From Streptomyces cavernae (GTDB taxonomy: Bacteria > Actinomycetota > Actinomycetes > Streptomycetales > Streptomycetaceae), in assembly GCF_004023625.1 (NCBI RefSeq), contig NZ_RPDJ01000020.1:179155-243154 (forward strand): a stretch of 64,000 nt of DNA, read 5' to 3'. Shown here one piece after another: positions 52,020-59,079 of the stretch. Position numbers and translations under genes: made by a program. Every line of letters begins with the position of its first letter. Positions within the stretch are counted from its first letter, which is position 1. The notes beneath the pieces were generated by a model, which was given only the letters and a program-made list of their open reading frames with translations, had not been told where the DNA came from and searched no databases.

Positions 52020-53626
52020 TCGTCAACGCCCTCCCTGGCCGCCCCCGCCTCCGCCTCCACCGTCCAGTTGGCGTCGAATCCCGGGAAGAACAAGGGGACC
52101 TTGGCCGTGACGGTGGCCTGCATGACCGGGCCGGCCGGGGCGCAGTTGATCGTGGCGTCCTGCCACGCGCCCGGAAGGTTGGCCATGCCCTGGGTCTGGC
52201 ATGCGCCCGCGTCGCCCCCAATAGCCTCCGCCGCCGCTGCCGCCCGCGCCGCCTCGTCCGCCGCGTTCCCGGCGAGCGAGAAGGTGTAGCCGTACAGGGC
52301 GGCCTGCCACAGGATCGTGATCACGACCAGCAGCAGCGGGAACATCCCCGCGAACTCCAGGGTCACGGCGCCCCGGTCCTTGCGGCGCAGGGACAGCGCC
52401 CCGCGGTCCGCGGACGGTTTGCGGCGGCGGCCCCCGCCGCCGCCCTCCTGTGGCGCGACCAGGCCGAGTTCCCCGGCCAGCGTCCACAGCGCCTGCTTCA
52501 CGCTGGACTTGGCCTCCAGGTCCTGCAGCCGGCCGGCGTCCACCACGGACTGGAGTTCCTTGAAGGCGGCGGGGACCGAGGTGCGGGCGACGCGGGTTCC
52601 GCTGACACGTTCGACCAGCGACGGCTGGATCTCCGAAGCGCGCGAGTAGCGGTTGACGACCGTCAGGGTTTCCTCCGCCTTGCGGATCTGCAGGCGGTCC
52701 CACATCCGGACCATGCGCTTGGCGGCGCGCACCGCCACCACGTCGGGGGTGACCAACAGCAGTGCCTGGTCGGCGAGTTCGACGGCGGCCGCGTTGGCGG
52801 CGTTCATCTGGGAGCCGCAGTCGACGACCACGACCTCGTAGCGGGTGCGCAGTGCGCCGATGACCTGGCGGGCGACCCGGTCGGTGACCTCCTCGCCGCG
52901 TTCGCCCTCGGCGGGGGCGAGGAGCAGGCCGAGTCCGCTGTCGTGGGAGTAGACGGCGTCCTGGAGGACGCGTGGGTTGATGTCGCTGATCGCGGCGAGG
53001 TCCGCGACCGAGCGCCGGAACTGGACGTCGAGGTAGGAGGCCACGTCGCCGCACTGCAGGTCGAGGTCGAGCAGTGCCACCGTGCGGCCGGAGGCCTTGG
53101 CCGCGAGGGCGAGGTGGACGGCGGTCACGGTGGCGCCGACCCCGCCCTTGGCGCCGGTGACCGTGACGACGGTGCCGCCCGGGCCCGTGTACAGCTCGGG
53201 GGCGTTGCTGTTGCCGAGGTGGCGGCGCATGCCGAGCGACCAGGCGGCGGCGGCCTGGACGCGTTCGGCCAGGGCGTCGTAGCCGAGGGGCAGGCCGACG
53301 ATGCCGCGGGCGCCGGAGTCCATGGCGGCGGTGAGGACGCCGGCGGACGTGTCGGCGGTGACGAGCACCACGCCTACGGCCGGGAACCGCATCACCAGAT
53401 CCCGGATGAGGTCCAGGGCCGGTACCGGTCCGATGCGTTCGTGGACCAGCACGACCTCCGGCAGTTCGTCGACCGACTCGGCGGCGAGCCGGGCCAGCAG
53501 GTCCAGCAGCGCGGTGGAGTCCGCGACGGGCGCGGCCGGTTCGGCGTCGGGGAGCTGGCTGAGCAGGGTGCTGAGCGCGCGGGCGGAGTCGATGTCACCG
53601 ACGGCGGGCAGGATTCGGACGGTCAT
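52016..53626 (-). CDS. CpaE-like ATPase fused to a TadE-like pseudopilin
   Basis: This 536-residue protein starts at ATG 53626, 9 bp after cpaB. Residues 1-125 resemble an atypical receiver (VLVHERIGPVPALDLI). Residues about 150-395 are a MinD/ParA-type ATPase with VTVTGAKGGVGATVTAVHLA (the deviant P-loop has Ala where Lys or Ser-Thr is expected) and VVVDCGSQMNAANAAAVELA. Then the chain continues in frame with a basic linker and a complete TadE module: RKDRGAVTLEFAGMFPLLLV, a membrane helix, an Ala-rich segment and an exported domain with two cysteines. So a cytosolic localisation ATPase and an exported pseudopilin are one polypeptide. Confidence 0.88.
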   Translation of the reverse strand: MTVRILPAVGDIDSARALSTLLSQLPDAEPAAPVADSTALLDLLARLAAESVDELPEVVLVHERIGPVPALDLIRDLVMRFPAVGVVLVTADTSAGVLTAAMDSGARGIVGLPLGYDALAERVQAAAAWSLGMRRHLGNSNAPELYTGPGGTVVTVTGAKGGVGATVTAVHLALAAKASGRTVALLDLDLQCGDVASYLDVQFRRSVADLAAISDINPRVLQDAVYSHDSGLGLLLAPAEGERGEEVTDRVARQVIGALRTRYEVVVVDCGSQMNAANAAAVELADQALLLVTPDVVAVRAAKRMVRMWDRLQIRKAEETLTVVNRYSRASEIQPSLVERVSGTRVARTSVPAAFKELQSVVDAGRLQDLEAKSSVKQALWTLAGELGLVAPQEGGGGGRRRKPSADRGALSLRRKDRGAVTLEFAGMFPLLLVVITILWQAALYGYTFSLAGNAADEAARAAAAAEAIGGDAGACQTQGMANLPGAWQDATINCAPAGPVMQATVTAKVPLFFPGFDANWTVEAEAGAAREGVDE

Positions 53627-53635
53627 CCACGCCTC

Positions 53636-54352
53636 CTACTTGTCCTCGTCGAGCGTGTATGAACGGTCGGCGGGCGGAACCGCGGTGTCCGAGCCGTCCG
53701 CCACCAGGGCGAGCCGTACGTGTTCGGCGAACGACTCGGCGAACGCGACGCGCTGGGCGTCCGCCGTGTCGAGCGCGAAGGTGATCGGGACCGCTTCCCT
53801 CGCGGTGCGGCGGCGGTCGTTGCCGGACTGGGCGGGCTCCAGTGCGGTGAGCTTGCCGACGTCGAGGACCCGGGCGCCCGGGACGATCAGCTTGGACTGG
53901 TCCTTGCCCTTGTCGTTGTTCTCGGCCTCGAAGGTGGCGTAGATGTTCACCCGGGAGCCGGGGTTGATCTTCCCGGCGACGCCGGTGGACGCGTCGATCA
54001 TGATCGCGATCTCCTGCTGTCCGGCCTCCAGGGCGGGCCGGTCCACGATCATGTCGGACTGCAGCAGCGAGCCCTTCTTCAGCTGGGTCACCGCGATCTT
54101 GCCCCGGATGTCCCGGAGGTTGGTCACCGCGGTGCCCGGCAGCCATCGCTCGGGCATCGAGGTCCGCTCGAACTGCGAGGCGGTCAGCTCCCGGTAGGGC
54201 GCGATGTCGCTCTTCAGGCGGTACGCAGTCACCTCGGGACCGACCTTCGAGTTCACGTCGCGGATCACCGTAAGCACTCCGGCGAAGGCGCCGACGGCAC
54301 ACAGGGCCGAGAGGACCAGCAGGATGACGCCGCGGCGCTGGCGTGAGTTCAT
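53636..54352 (-). CDS. CpaB/RcpC-like SAF-domain protein
   Basis: ATG 54352 (238 residues) follows GAGG at 10 nt. A signal-anchor (GVILLVLSALCAVGAFAGVL) precedes a SAF domain (about 40-100: DIAPYRELTASQFERTSMPE, GTAVTNLRDIRGKIAVTQL) and a CpaB C-terminal part (IAIMIDASTGVAGKINPGSR, VNIYATFE). It is a membrane-anchored, outside-facing part of Tad machines. It is the first typical pilus gene in this operon. Confidence 0.87.
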   Translation of the reverse strand: MNSRQRRGVILLVLSALCAVGAFAGVLTVIRDVNSKVGPEVTAYRLKSDIAPYRELTASQFERTSMPERWLPGTAVTNLRDIRGKIAVTQLKKGSLLQSDMIVDRPALEAGQQEIAIMIDASTGVAGKINPGSRVNIYATFEAENNDKGKDQSKLIVPGARVLDVGKLTALEPAQSGNDRRRTAREAVPITFALDTADAQRVAFAESFAEHVRLALVADGSDTAVPPADRSYTLDEDK

Positions 54353-54425
54353 ACGCGGACAACCTCGATCGGGGCGGGGGGTCGGGACGGCGGGGGCGTA
54401 CGGGGGCTCTGGTTCTGCGGATGTC

Positions 54426-55319
54426 TCACCGCATGCCCCGTGGAAGGGCACGGGGAGTGGACGGCGCGCGTACGGCGGGTGAACCCGGTGTCGGTGAGGG
54501 CGGTTCCGAGGGCAGCGGCGCCGCGCAGAACCCGCAGCGGTCACCGATGAGTTCGAGGCCGCACCAGTGGCACTCCTCCCGGCGCACGGAGGACACGAGC
54601 TGGTAGAGGACGGAGACGTCGTACAGGCCGGCGGCGAACTCGATGATCTTGCCGGTGCCCCACCAGCCGCTGGACGCCTCCGGCAGCGGTACGTGGGAGA
54701 CGCCCTGGACCTGCCAGTCGGGGGCGAGGGTGCCGGTGACCCAGTCGGAGGCGAGTTGTCCGGTGGCGACGAGGAGCCGGGTGCCGAACTCGGGCCCGGC
54801 GAGCTGGTCCTGGCCGACCCTGACGAGTTGCGGGCGCGGATTGGCGAGCACCGCGAACTGTGCGCCGGGTACCCACGACTTGGCGTGGGACTTGAGGGAG
54901 ACGGGGATCCGGTCGAGCTTGGCGACGGAGTTGAGGAGCGCTCCGGCGTAGATGTAGTGGGCGAGCAGCCGTGCGGAGGAGGCGAGCACGCCGGGGCTGA
55001 AGTCACAGACGGAGAGCTGGCGTAACTGCTGGGCCAGCAGGGCTAACCCGAGCGGCGGGAGGTCCACGCCGAGCAGCGCGATGCGGTCGCTCTCCAGTAC
55101 CGAGCGGACGGTGTGCAGCCGCCGGGTGGCGGGTCCGGCCGCGGCGGACGCGGAGTAGAGGGCGATGACGTAACCGTGCTGTTCGACCAGCGCGTGCATG
55201 CCGGTGAGCGAGCCCTCGAGGGTCTCCTGCGGCTGGACGGCGGCGGGCGGGGTCTGGCGGTCGTGCGGTGGGAGCACCAGATCGGGACTGGTGACGGCTA
55301 TCGCGGTCGGCACACTCAC
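54426..55319 (-). CDS. Uncharacterised protein with C-terminal zinc-ribbon motif, start of the Tad operon
   Basis: This 297-residue protein starts at GTG 55319, overlapping a small upstream gene by GTGA. I do not recognise the main domain. It is mostly helical, has no signal peptide, and contains LHTVRSVLESDRIALLGVDL and ARLLAHYIYAGALLNSVAKL. A CHWCGLELIGDRCGFC segment near residue 258 is a four-cysteine zinc-ribbon-like knuckle. The last 35 residues are Pro/Ser/Arg-rich. The position directly in front of cpaB (73 bp) suggests a regulatory or cytosolic assembly role in the pilus system. Confidence 0.75.
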   Translation of the reverse strand: MSVPTAIAVTSPDLVLPPHDRQTPPAAVQPQETLEGSLTGMHALVEQHGYVIALYSASAAAGPATRRLHTVRSVLESDRIALLGVDLPPLGLALLAQQLRQLSVCDFSPGVLASSARLLAHYIYAGALLNSVAKLDRIPVSLKSHAKSWVPGAQFAVLANPRPQLVRVGQDQLAGPEFGTRLLVATGQLASDWVTGTLAPDWQVQGVSHVPLPEASSGWWGTGKIIEFAAGLYDVSVLYQLVSSVRREECHWCGLELIGDRCGFCAAPLPSEPPSPTPGSPAVRAPSTPRALPRGMR

Positions 55320-55498
55320 ACCCCGTTCACTGCGACCTGCTCTGCGACCCTCGTGGGGACGGAGTGGTCAGCCGTCGCCTCGAAATCGCTCCTTTTGGCC
55401 ATAGGGACGATCGCCGTCGCTCGTCGCATGACGAGCTTCGCCATGCGACGGTCACAGATCGCCACTATGGCGTCCTCCTGCATCTGCACCATATCCAC
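55316..55498 (-). CDS. Small hypothetical protein coupled to the next gene
   Basis: This 60-residue frame starts at ATG 55498 and ends in GTGA overlapping the 297-residue gene. Shorter starts (MVQMQEDAIV, MQEDAIVAIC) are possible. It reads DMVQMQEDAIVAICDRRMAK and has no recognised domain. The coupling and typical codon use favour a real gene. It would be the first gene of the operon that includes the Tad genes. Confidence 0.5.
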   Translation of the reverse strand: MDMVQMQEDAIVAICDRRMAKLVMRRATAIVPMAKRSDFEATADHSVPTRVAEQVAVNGV

Positions 55499-55591
55499 GG
55501 CATGGCCCCCTCAACACCGAATCTTCTAGATCAACTCACGGAAGGTGGGACGCGGTCGACACAGAGTGAGCCGTGCGGGCCCCAACTCGCG

Positions 55592-55637
55592 CTTTGCGCA
55601 AAGACCTTGGGGCGCTGCAAAGATCCGGTGAGGATCT
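55592..55637. promoter_or_regulatory. Two dyads upstream of the chitinase promoter
   Basis: CTTTGCGCAAAG (55592-55603) is a perfect 12-bp palindrome. AGATCC-GGTGA-GGATCT (55621-55637) is a perfect 6-bp dyad with a 5-bp centre. Both lie just upstream of the chitinase -35 and may bind additional regulators, for example of carbon catabolite control. Confidence 0.45.
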
Positions 55638-55647
55638 TGATGGGGCC

Positions 55648-55676
55648 TTGACAAGCACATTGGTCTGGACCAACTT
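55648..55676 (+). promoter_or_regulatory. Chitinase promoter with DasR-type dre operator
   Basis: TTGACA at 55648-55653 is a consensus -35, with CAACTT 17 bp downstream as a weak -10. ATTGGTCTGGACCAAC at 55659-55674 matches the dre consensus (TGGTCTAGACCA core) with one change in the core and overlaps the promoter spacer. DasR, the GlcNAc-responsive GntR repressor, controls chitinases in streptomycetes through such sites. Confidence 0.75.
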
Positions 55677-55752
55677 GTACGGGCAACGGTGGCCACCGTC
55701 CTCTTCTCCACGCCTCACTCCCCCAACTCGCCACTCCCCACCGGAGGCCCCA

Positions 55753-57453
55753 GTGGCACCACCCATGCCTGCCCTCAGACGCGCGGCCGGAGTTCTGGCC
55801 GCCGTCCTCACCGCATCCGCCCTCTCCCTCGCCACGGCCGGCCAGGCAGCGGCCGCGGACGTCAACAACGCGAAGAACGCCGGGTACGAGTCCGGCCTCA
55901 CGAACTGGACGTGCTCGGCGGGCAGCGGGACCACCGTGTCCTCGCCGGTGCACGGCGGTTCGGCCGCGCTCCGGGCCACCCCCGCCGGGCAGGACAACGC
56001 CAGGTGCACACAGGCCGTCGCGGTGAGGCCCAACTCGACGTACACGCTGAGCGCCTGGGTACGGGGCGGGTACGCCTACCTCGGCGTGACCGGTACGGGC
56101 ACCACGGACGTGTCGACCTGGACCCCCGACTCCTCCTCGTGGAAACAGCTGACGACCACCTTCACCACGGGAGCCTCGACCAGTTCCGTGACGGTCTACA
56201 CGCACGGCTGGTACGGACAGGCCCCCTACTACGCGGACGACGTCTCGGTCTTCGGCCCGGACGGCGGCGGGGGCGGCGACCCGGAGCCCACGATCCCCGC
56301 GGCACCGGCGGGCCTGGCGGTCTCCACCACGACCTCGTCCTCGGTGTCCCTGTCCTGGAACACGGTCCCGGGCGCGACGGGCTACAACGTCTACCGGGCG
56401 GGGACGAAGGTGCAGTCGGCGACCGGCACGTCGGCGACGGTCACCGGGCTGTCCCCCTCGACCTCGTACTCCTTCCAGATCACCGCGACGAACACGGCCG
56501 GCGAGTCGGCGAAGTCGACGGCGGTGACGGCCACTACGGCCCAGTCCGGCGACGGGGGCGGCACCGCGCTGCCCAAGCACGTGGTGACCGGCTACTGGCA
56601 GAACTTCAACAACGGCGCCACGGTCCAGCGCATCTCCGACGTCCAGTCCCAGTACGACATCATCGCGGTGGCCTTCGCGGAGGCCACGGCCACGCCCGGC
56701 GCGGTGACGTTCAACCTGGATTCGTCGGGTCTGGGCGGATACACCGTCGACCAGTTCAAGGCGGACATCAGGGCCAAACAGGCCGCCGGGAAGAAGGTGA
56801 TCATCTCGGTGGGCGGTGAGACCGGCCGGGTCTCGGTGGGCGACGCGGCCTCCGCGACCAACTTCGCCAACTCGGTGTATTCGCTGATGCAGACGTACGG
56901 CTTCGACGGCGTGGACATCGACCTGGAGAACGGACTCAACGCCACCTACATGACGCAGGCGCTCCGCTCGCTCTCCGCCAAGGCGGGCCCCTCGCTGATC
57001 CTGACGATGGCGCCGCAGACGATCGACATGCAGTCGACGTCGAACGGCTACTTCCAGACGGCGCTGAACGTGAAGGACATCCTCACGGTCGTCAACATGC
57101 AGTACTACAACAGCGGTTCGATGCTGGGCTGCGACGGCAAGGTCTACAGCCAGGGCTCGGTGGACTTCCTCACCGCGCTGGCCTGCATCCAGCTCGAGGG
57201 CGGCCTGGCCCCGTCCCAGGTGGGCCTCGGCCTCCCGGCCTCACCCCGGGGCGCGGGCAGCGGCTATGTCTCACCGACGATCGTCAACAACGCCCTGGAC
57301 TGCCTGACGAAGGGCACCAACTGCGGCTCCTTCAAGCCCTCGCGGACGTATCCCGCACTGCGGGGCGCGATGACCTGGTCGACGAACTGGGACGCGTTGG
57401 CGGGGAACGCGTGGTCCAACTCGGTGGGGGCGCACGTGCACGGGCTGCCCTAG
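55753..57453 (+). CDS. Secreted GH18 chitinase with carbohydrate-binding and FnIII domains
   Basis: GTG 55753 (566 residues) is 5 nt after GGAGG. ATG 55765 would be 17 nt away, so GTG is preferred. The signal peptide ends near AGQAAAA. Residues about 38-172 form a CBM-like beta-sandwich (NAGYESGLTNWTCSAGSG). A fibronectin III domain (about 180-265, PAGLAVSTTTSSSVSLSWN) follows. The GH18 catalytic domain has FDGVDIDLENG (DxxDxDxE, Glu as the acid/base) near 384-394 and the MQYYN motif. It hydrolyses beta-1,4-GlcNAc chains extracellularly. The TAG stop is inside a CTAG that bounds a small mobile element. Confidence 0.93.
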   Translation: MAPPMPALRRAAGVLAAVLTASALSLATAGQAAAADVNNAKNAGYESGLTNWTCSAGSGTTVSSPVHGGSAALRATPAGQDNARCTQAVAVRPNSTYTLSAWVRGGYAYLGVTGTGTTDVSTWTPDSSSWKQLTTTFTTGASTSSVTVYTHGWYGQAPYYADDVSVFGPDGGGGGDPEPTIPAAPAGLAVSTTTSSSVSLSWNTVPGATGYNVYRAGTKVQSATGTSATVTGLSPSTSYSFQITATNTAGESAKSTAVTATTAQSGDGGGTALPKHVVTGYWQNFNNGATVQRISDVQSQYDIIAVAFAEATATPGAVTFNLDSSGLGGYTVDQFKADIRAKQAAGKKVIISVGGETGRVSVGDAASATNFANSVYSLMQTYGFDGVDIDLENGLNATYMTQALRSLSAKAGPSLILTMAPQTIDMQSTSNGYFQTALNVKDILTVVNMQYYNSGSMLGCDGKVYSQGSVDFLTALACIQLEGGLAPSQVGLGLPASPRGAGSGYVSPTIVNNALDCLTKGTNCGSFKPSRTYPALRGAMTWSTNWDALAGNAWSNSVGAHVHGLP

Positions 57454-57583
57454 TGCCCTGCGCCAGAAATCCGTCGGTAGATCTGTCTCGTCTCGACGGT
57501 CGGATCCCCGGCCGCCGATCAGGCGCGTTGACCGTCGGCGGCTCAGCCGGAACTGCCTAGGAACTTCCGGCGCAGGACACTAG
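57450..57583. mobile_element. 134-bp MITE-like element at the chitinase stop codon
   Basis: The left end reads CTAGTGCCCTGCGCCAGAA, and the right end read inwards is CTAGTGTCCTGCGCCGGAA, 17 of 19 matching. There is no coding capacity. CTAG at both ends is consistent with insertion at TA within CTAG, as IS630/Tc1-mariner elements do, or with a CTAG target duplication as in IS5-type elements. The first CTAG provides the TAG stop codon of the chitinase. Confidence 0.75.
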
Positions 57584-57611
57584 GTCCTGTCCGGGGCTGC
57601 GATCCGGGCTG

Positions 57612-57642
57612 GTGTGCTGGGCGTGTCTCACGCCCAGCACAC
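57612..57642. terminator. Bidirectional terminator between chitinase and YdeI genes
   Basis: GTGTGCTGGGCGTG and CACGCCCAGCACAC form a perfect 14-bp stem with a TCT loop, 24 bp from the YdeI stop. The convergent chitinase gene ends 160 bp away, on the other side of the mobile element. Confidence 0.85.
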
Positions 57643-57665
57643 AGCCTCAACACCCCTGTCCACGA

Positions 57666-58241
57666 CTACGGGTACAGCTTCTCGCCCTTCGCCAGCATCG
57701 CCACGTACTTCTCGATTCGGCGCGCTCGGGTATCGGCCTTCTTGGCGTGGTGGATCCGATACAGAATGGCGTAGCGGTTCTGCCGGTCCAGGGTCTCGAA
57801 GAACGCCGCCGCGGCCGGGTCGGCGGTCAGGGCAGCCGCGAGGTCGTCCGGCACCGCGGCGGTCCTCGCGCCGTCGTAGGCCGCCTCCCAGCGGCCGTCC
57901 GCCTTGGCGCGGTCGACCTCGGCCTGCCCGGGCGGACGCATCCGGCCCTGCTCGATCAGGGCGGCCGCCTTGTCCCGGTTGGCCTTGGACCACTTGCTGC
58001 GCGGCCTGCGCGGAGTGAAACGCTGAAGCCACCACTGGTCGTCGAGCTTGGCCTTCTGGCCGTCGATCCAGCCGTAGCAGAGTGCCACGTCGAGCGCCTG
58101 GGCGTAGTCCAGCGCGACGACACCGGGGCCTTTCTTGCGAAGCCTGAGCCAAATGCCGGGCGAGACGGCGTGGTTCTCGCCGAGCCATGCCTCGAATGCC
58201 TCGGCGGATTCGAATGCGACGATCTCCAAGTCCTGTGCCAC
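57666..58241 (-). CDS. YdeI/OmpD-associated family protein
   Basis: I use GTG 58241 (191 residues, normal for the family). An upstream GTG adding VWFAAG is possible. Conserved blocks: FEAWLGENHAVSPGIWLRLR, DYAQALDVALCYGWIDGQK, TPRRPRSKWSKANRDKAAAL and the C-terminal IHHAKKADTRARRIEKYVAM. YdeI proteins are cytosolic proteins linked to cationic peptide resistance in enterobacteria, but their biochemistry is unknown. No neighbour suggests a specific role. Confidence 0.85.
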   Translation of the reverse strand: MAQDLEIVAFESAEAFEAWLGENHAVSPGIWLRLRKKGPGVVALDYAQALDVALCYGWIDGQKAKLDDQWWLQRFTPRRPRSKWSKANRDKAAALIEQGRMRPPGQAEVDRAKADGRWEAAYDGARTAAVPDDLAAALTADPAAAAFFETLDRQNRYAILYRIHHAKKADTRARRIEKYVAMLAKGEKLYP

Positions 58242-58422
58242 CCCAGCAGCGAACCACACCCGGCCGCTCGCCACGACGCAAGGCCCCACCGAGGGCGTCA
58301 ACACCAAGACCAAGCGGATCGCGCGCCAGATGCACCGACGAGCAGGCTTCACCCTGCTTCGCCACCGCATCCTCCTCGGATAGCGGCACGCTTCGTCACC
58401 ACCGAATGTGAGACAGGGCCGT

Positions 58423-58920
58423 TCATTTGACAGACCCCCGCCCAACGGCCGCACCCCCAGAGCGGCCTCTGGGGGGTGCGGAGTTGAAGGTGCCGAGCTC
58501 GGTGTAGCGGCTGTCGTGCCGGGCCAGTGCCTCGCGGGACTTGATGAGGTCAGCGCCCTGGGCGCCGAGCAGGTCCTGGAACGACTCGCCGCGCGAACTG
58601 GCCGCCAGCGCGGCCGCAACGGTCGGATAGATGTTACGGAGCAGGCCGCTGCGTGCGTCGGCGTACTGCTGCACGATCTCCCGGTACGCGGCCGCGCCGC
58701 CGGGTACCGCTGCGGTGGCCACCGGTTCGGAGGTCACCACCGGGCTCGTGCCGTAGAAGCGGATCGGCCCCGCGGTGAGTTCGGTCGTCAGCGAACCGTC
58801 TTCGTTGACCCAGGTGGTCGAGGTCTCGGTGCGCTCGGAAAGCGCCTCGACGCGATGGCCGGAACGCTGTGCGGCAGCGCGGGCCGACGGTACGTCAGGC
58901 GTGTGGGTGACCGCTCCTGC
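58423..58920 (-). pseudogene. Fragment of a large secreted (Rhs/polymorphic-toxin-like) protein gene
   Basis: The minus-strand frame reads GHRVEALSERTETSTTWVNE and DGSLTTELTAGPIRFYG, the block that typically lies near the start of large streptomycete wall or Rhs-like proteins (RVEV..ERTETSTTYANPDGT). It then continues in a helical Ala-rich segment (YREIVQQYADARSGLLRNIY) to a stop at 58423. The start codon and signal peptide are missing, because the frame runs upstream directly into repeat DNA at 58926. It is best read as a remnant left after a rearrangement involving the repeat element. Confidence 0.55.
58449..58481. terminator. Hairpin at the end of the gene fragment
   Basis: CCGCACCCCCAGAG and CTCTGGGGGGTGCGG form a near-perfect 14-bp stem around a CGGC loop. 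It would terminate leftward transcripts from the fragment. Confidence 0.6.
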
Positions 58921-58925
58921 TCCTG

Positions 58926-59079
58926 CCGAAGAGCTTGGGGGAGTGCCGGCCGGAAGCCCTCGTACTGGATGTACTCGGGCTTTCGCCCGGTGCGGCGAGT
59001 GGGGGTCCCCCTGTTCGGAGAACTCGGGGGAGCGTGCCAGGCGTCGGCCGGCAGGCGCCACTTCCGACACGGGCCCTAG
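58926..59079. repeat. Dispersed repeat sharing its core with the element at 7652, next to CTAG
   Basis: Read on the minus strand, the segment has GGGGGACCCCCACTCGCC, GTACATCCAGTACGAGG and CTTCCGGCCGGCACTCCCCC in the same order as in 7690-7800. The shared core spans about 110 bp with few differences. The outer end starts CTAGGGCCCGTGTCGG, unlike the 7652 element. The other terminal repeat is not found, so this copy seems truncated toward the Rhs-like fragment. The CTAG at 59076-59079 contains the TAG stop of the Nramp-related gene. Confidence 0.7.
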
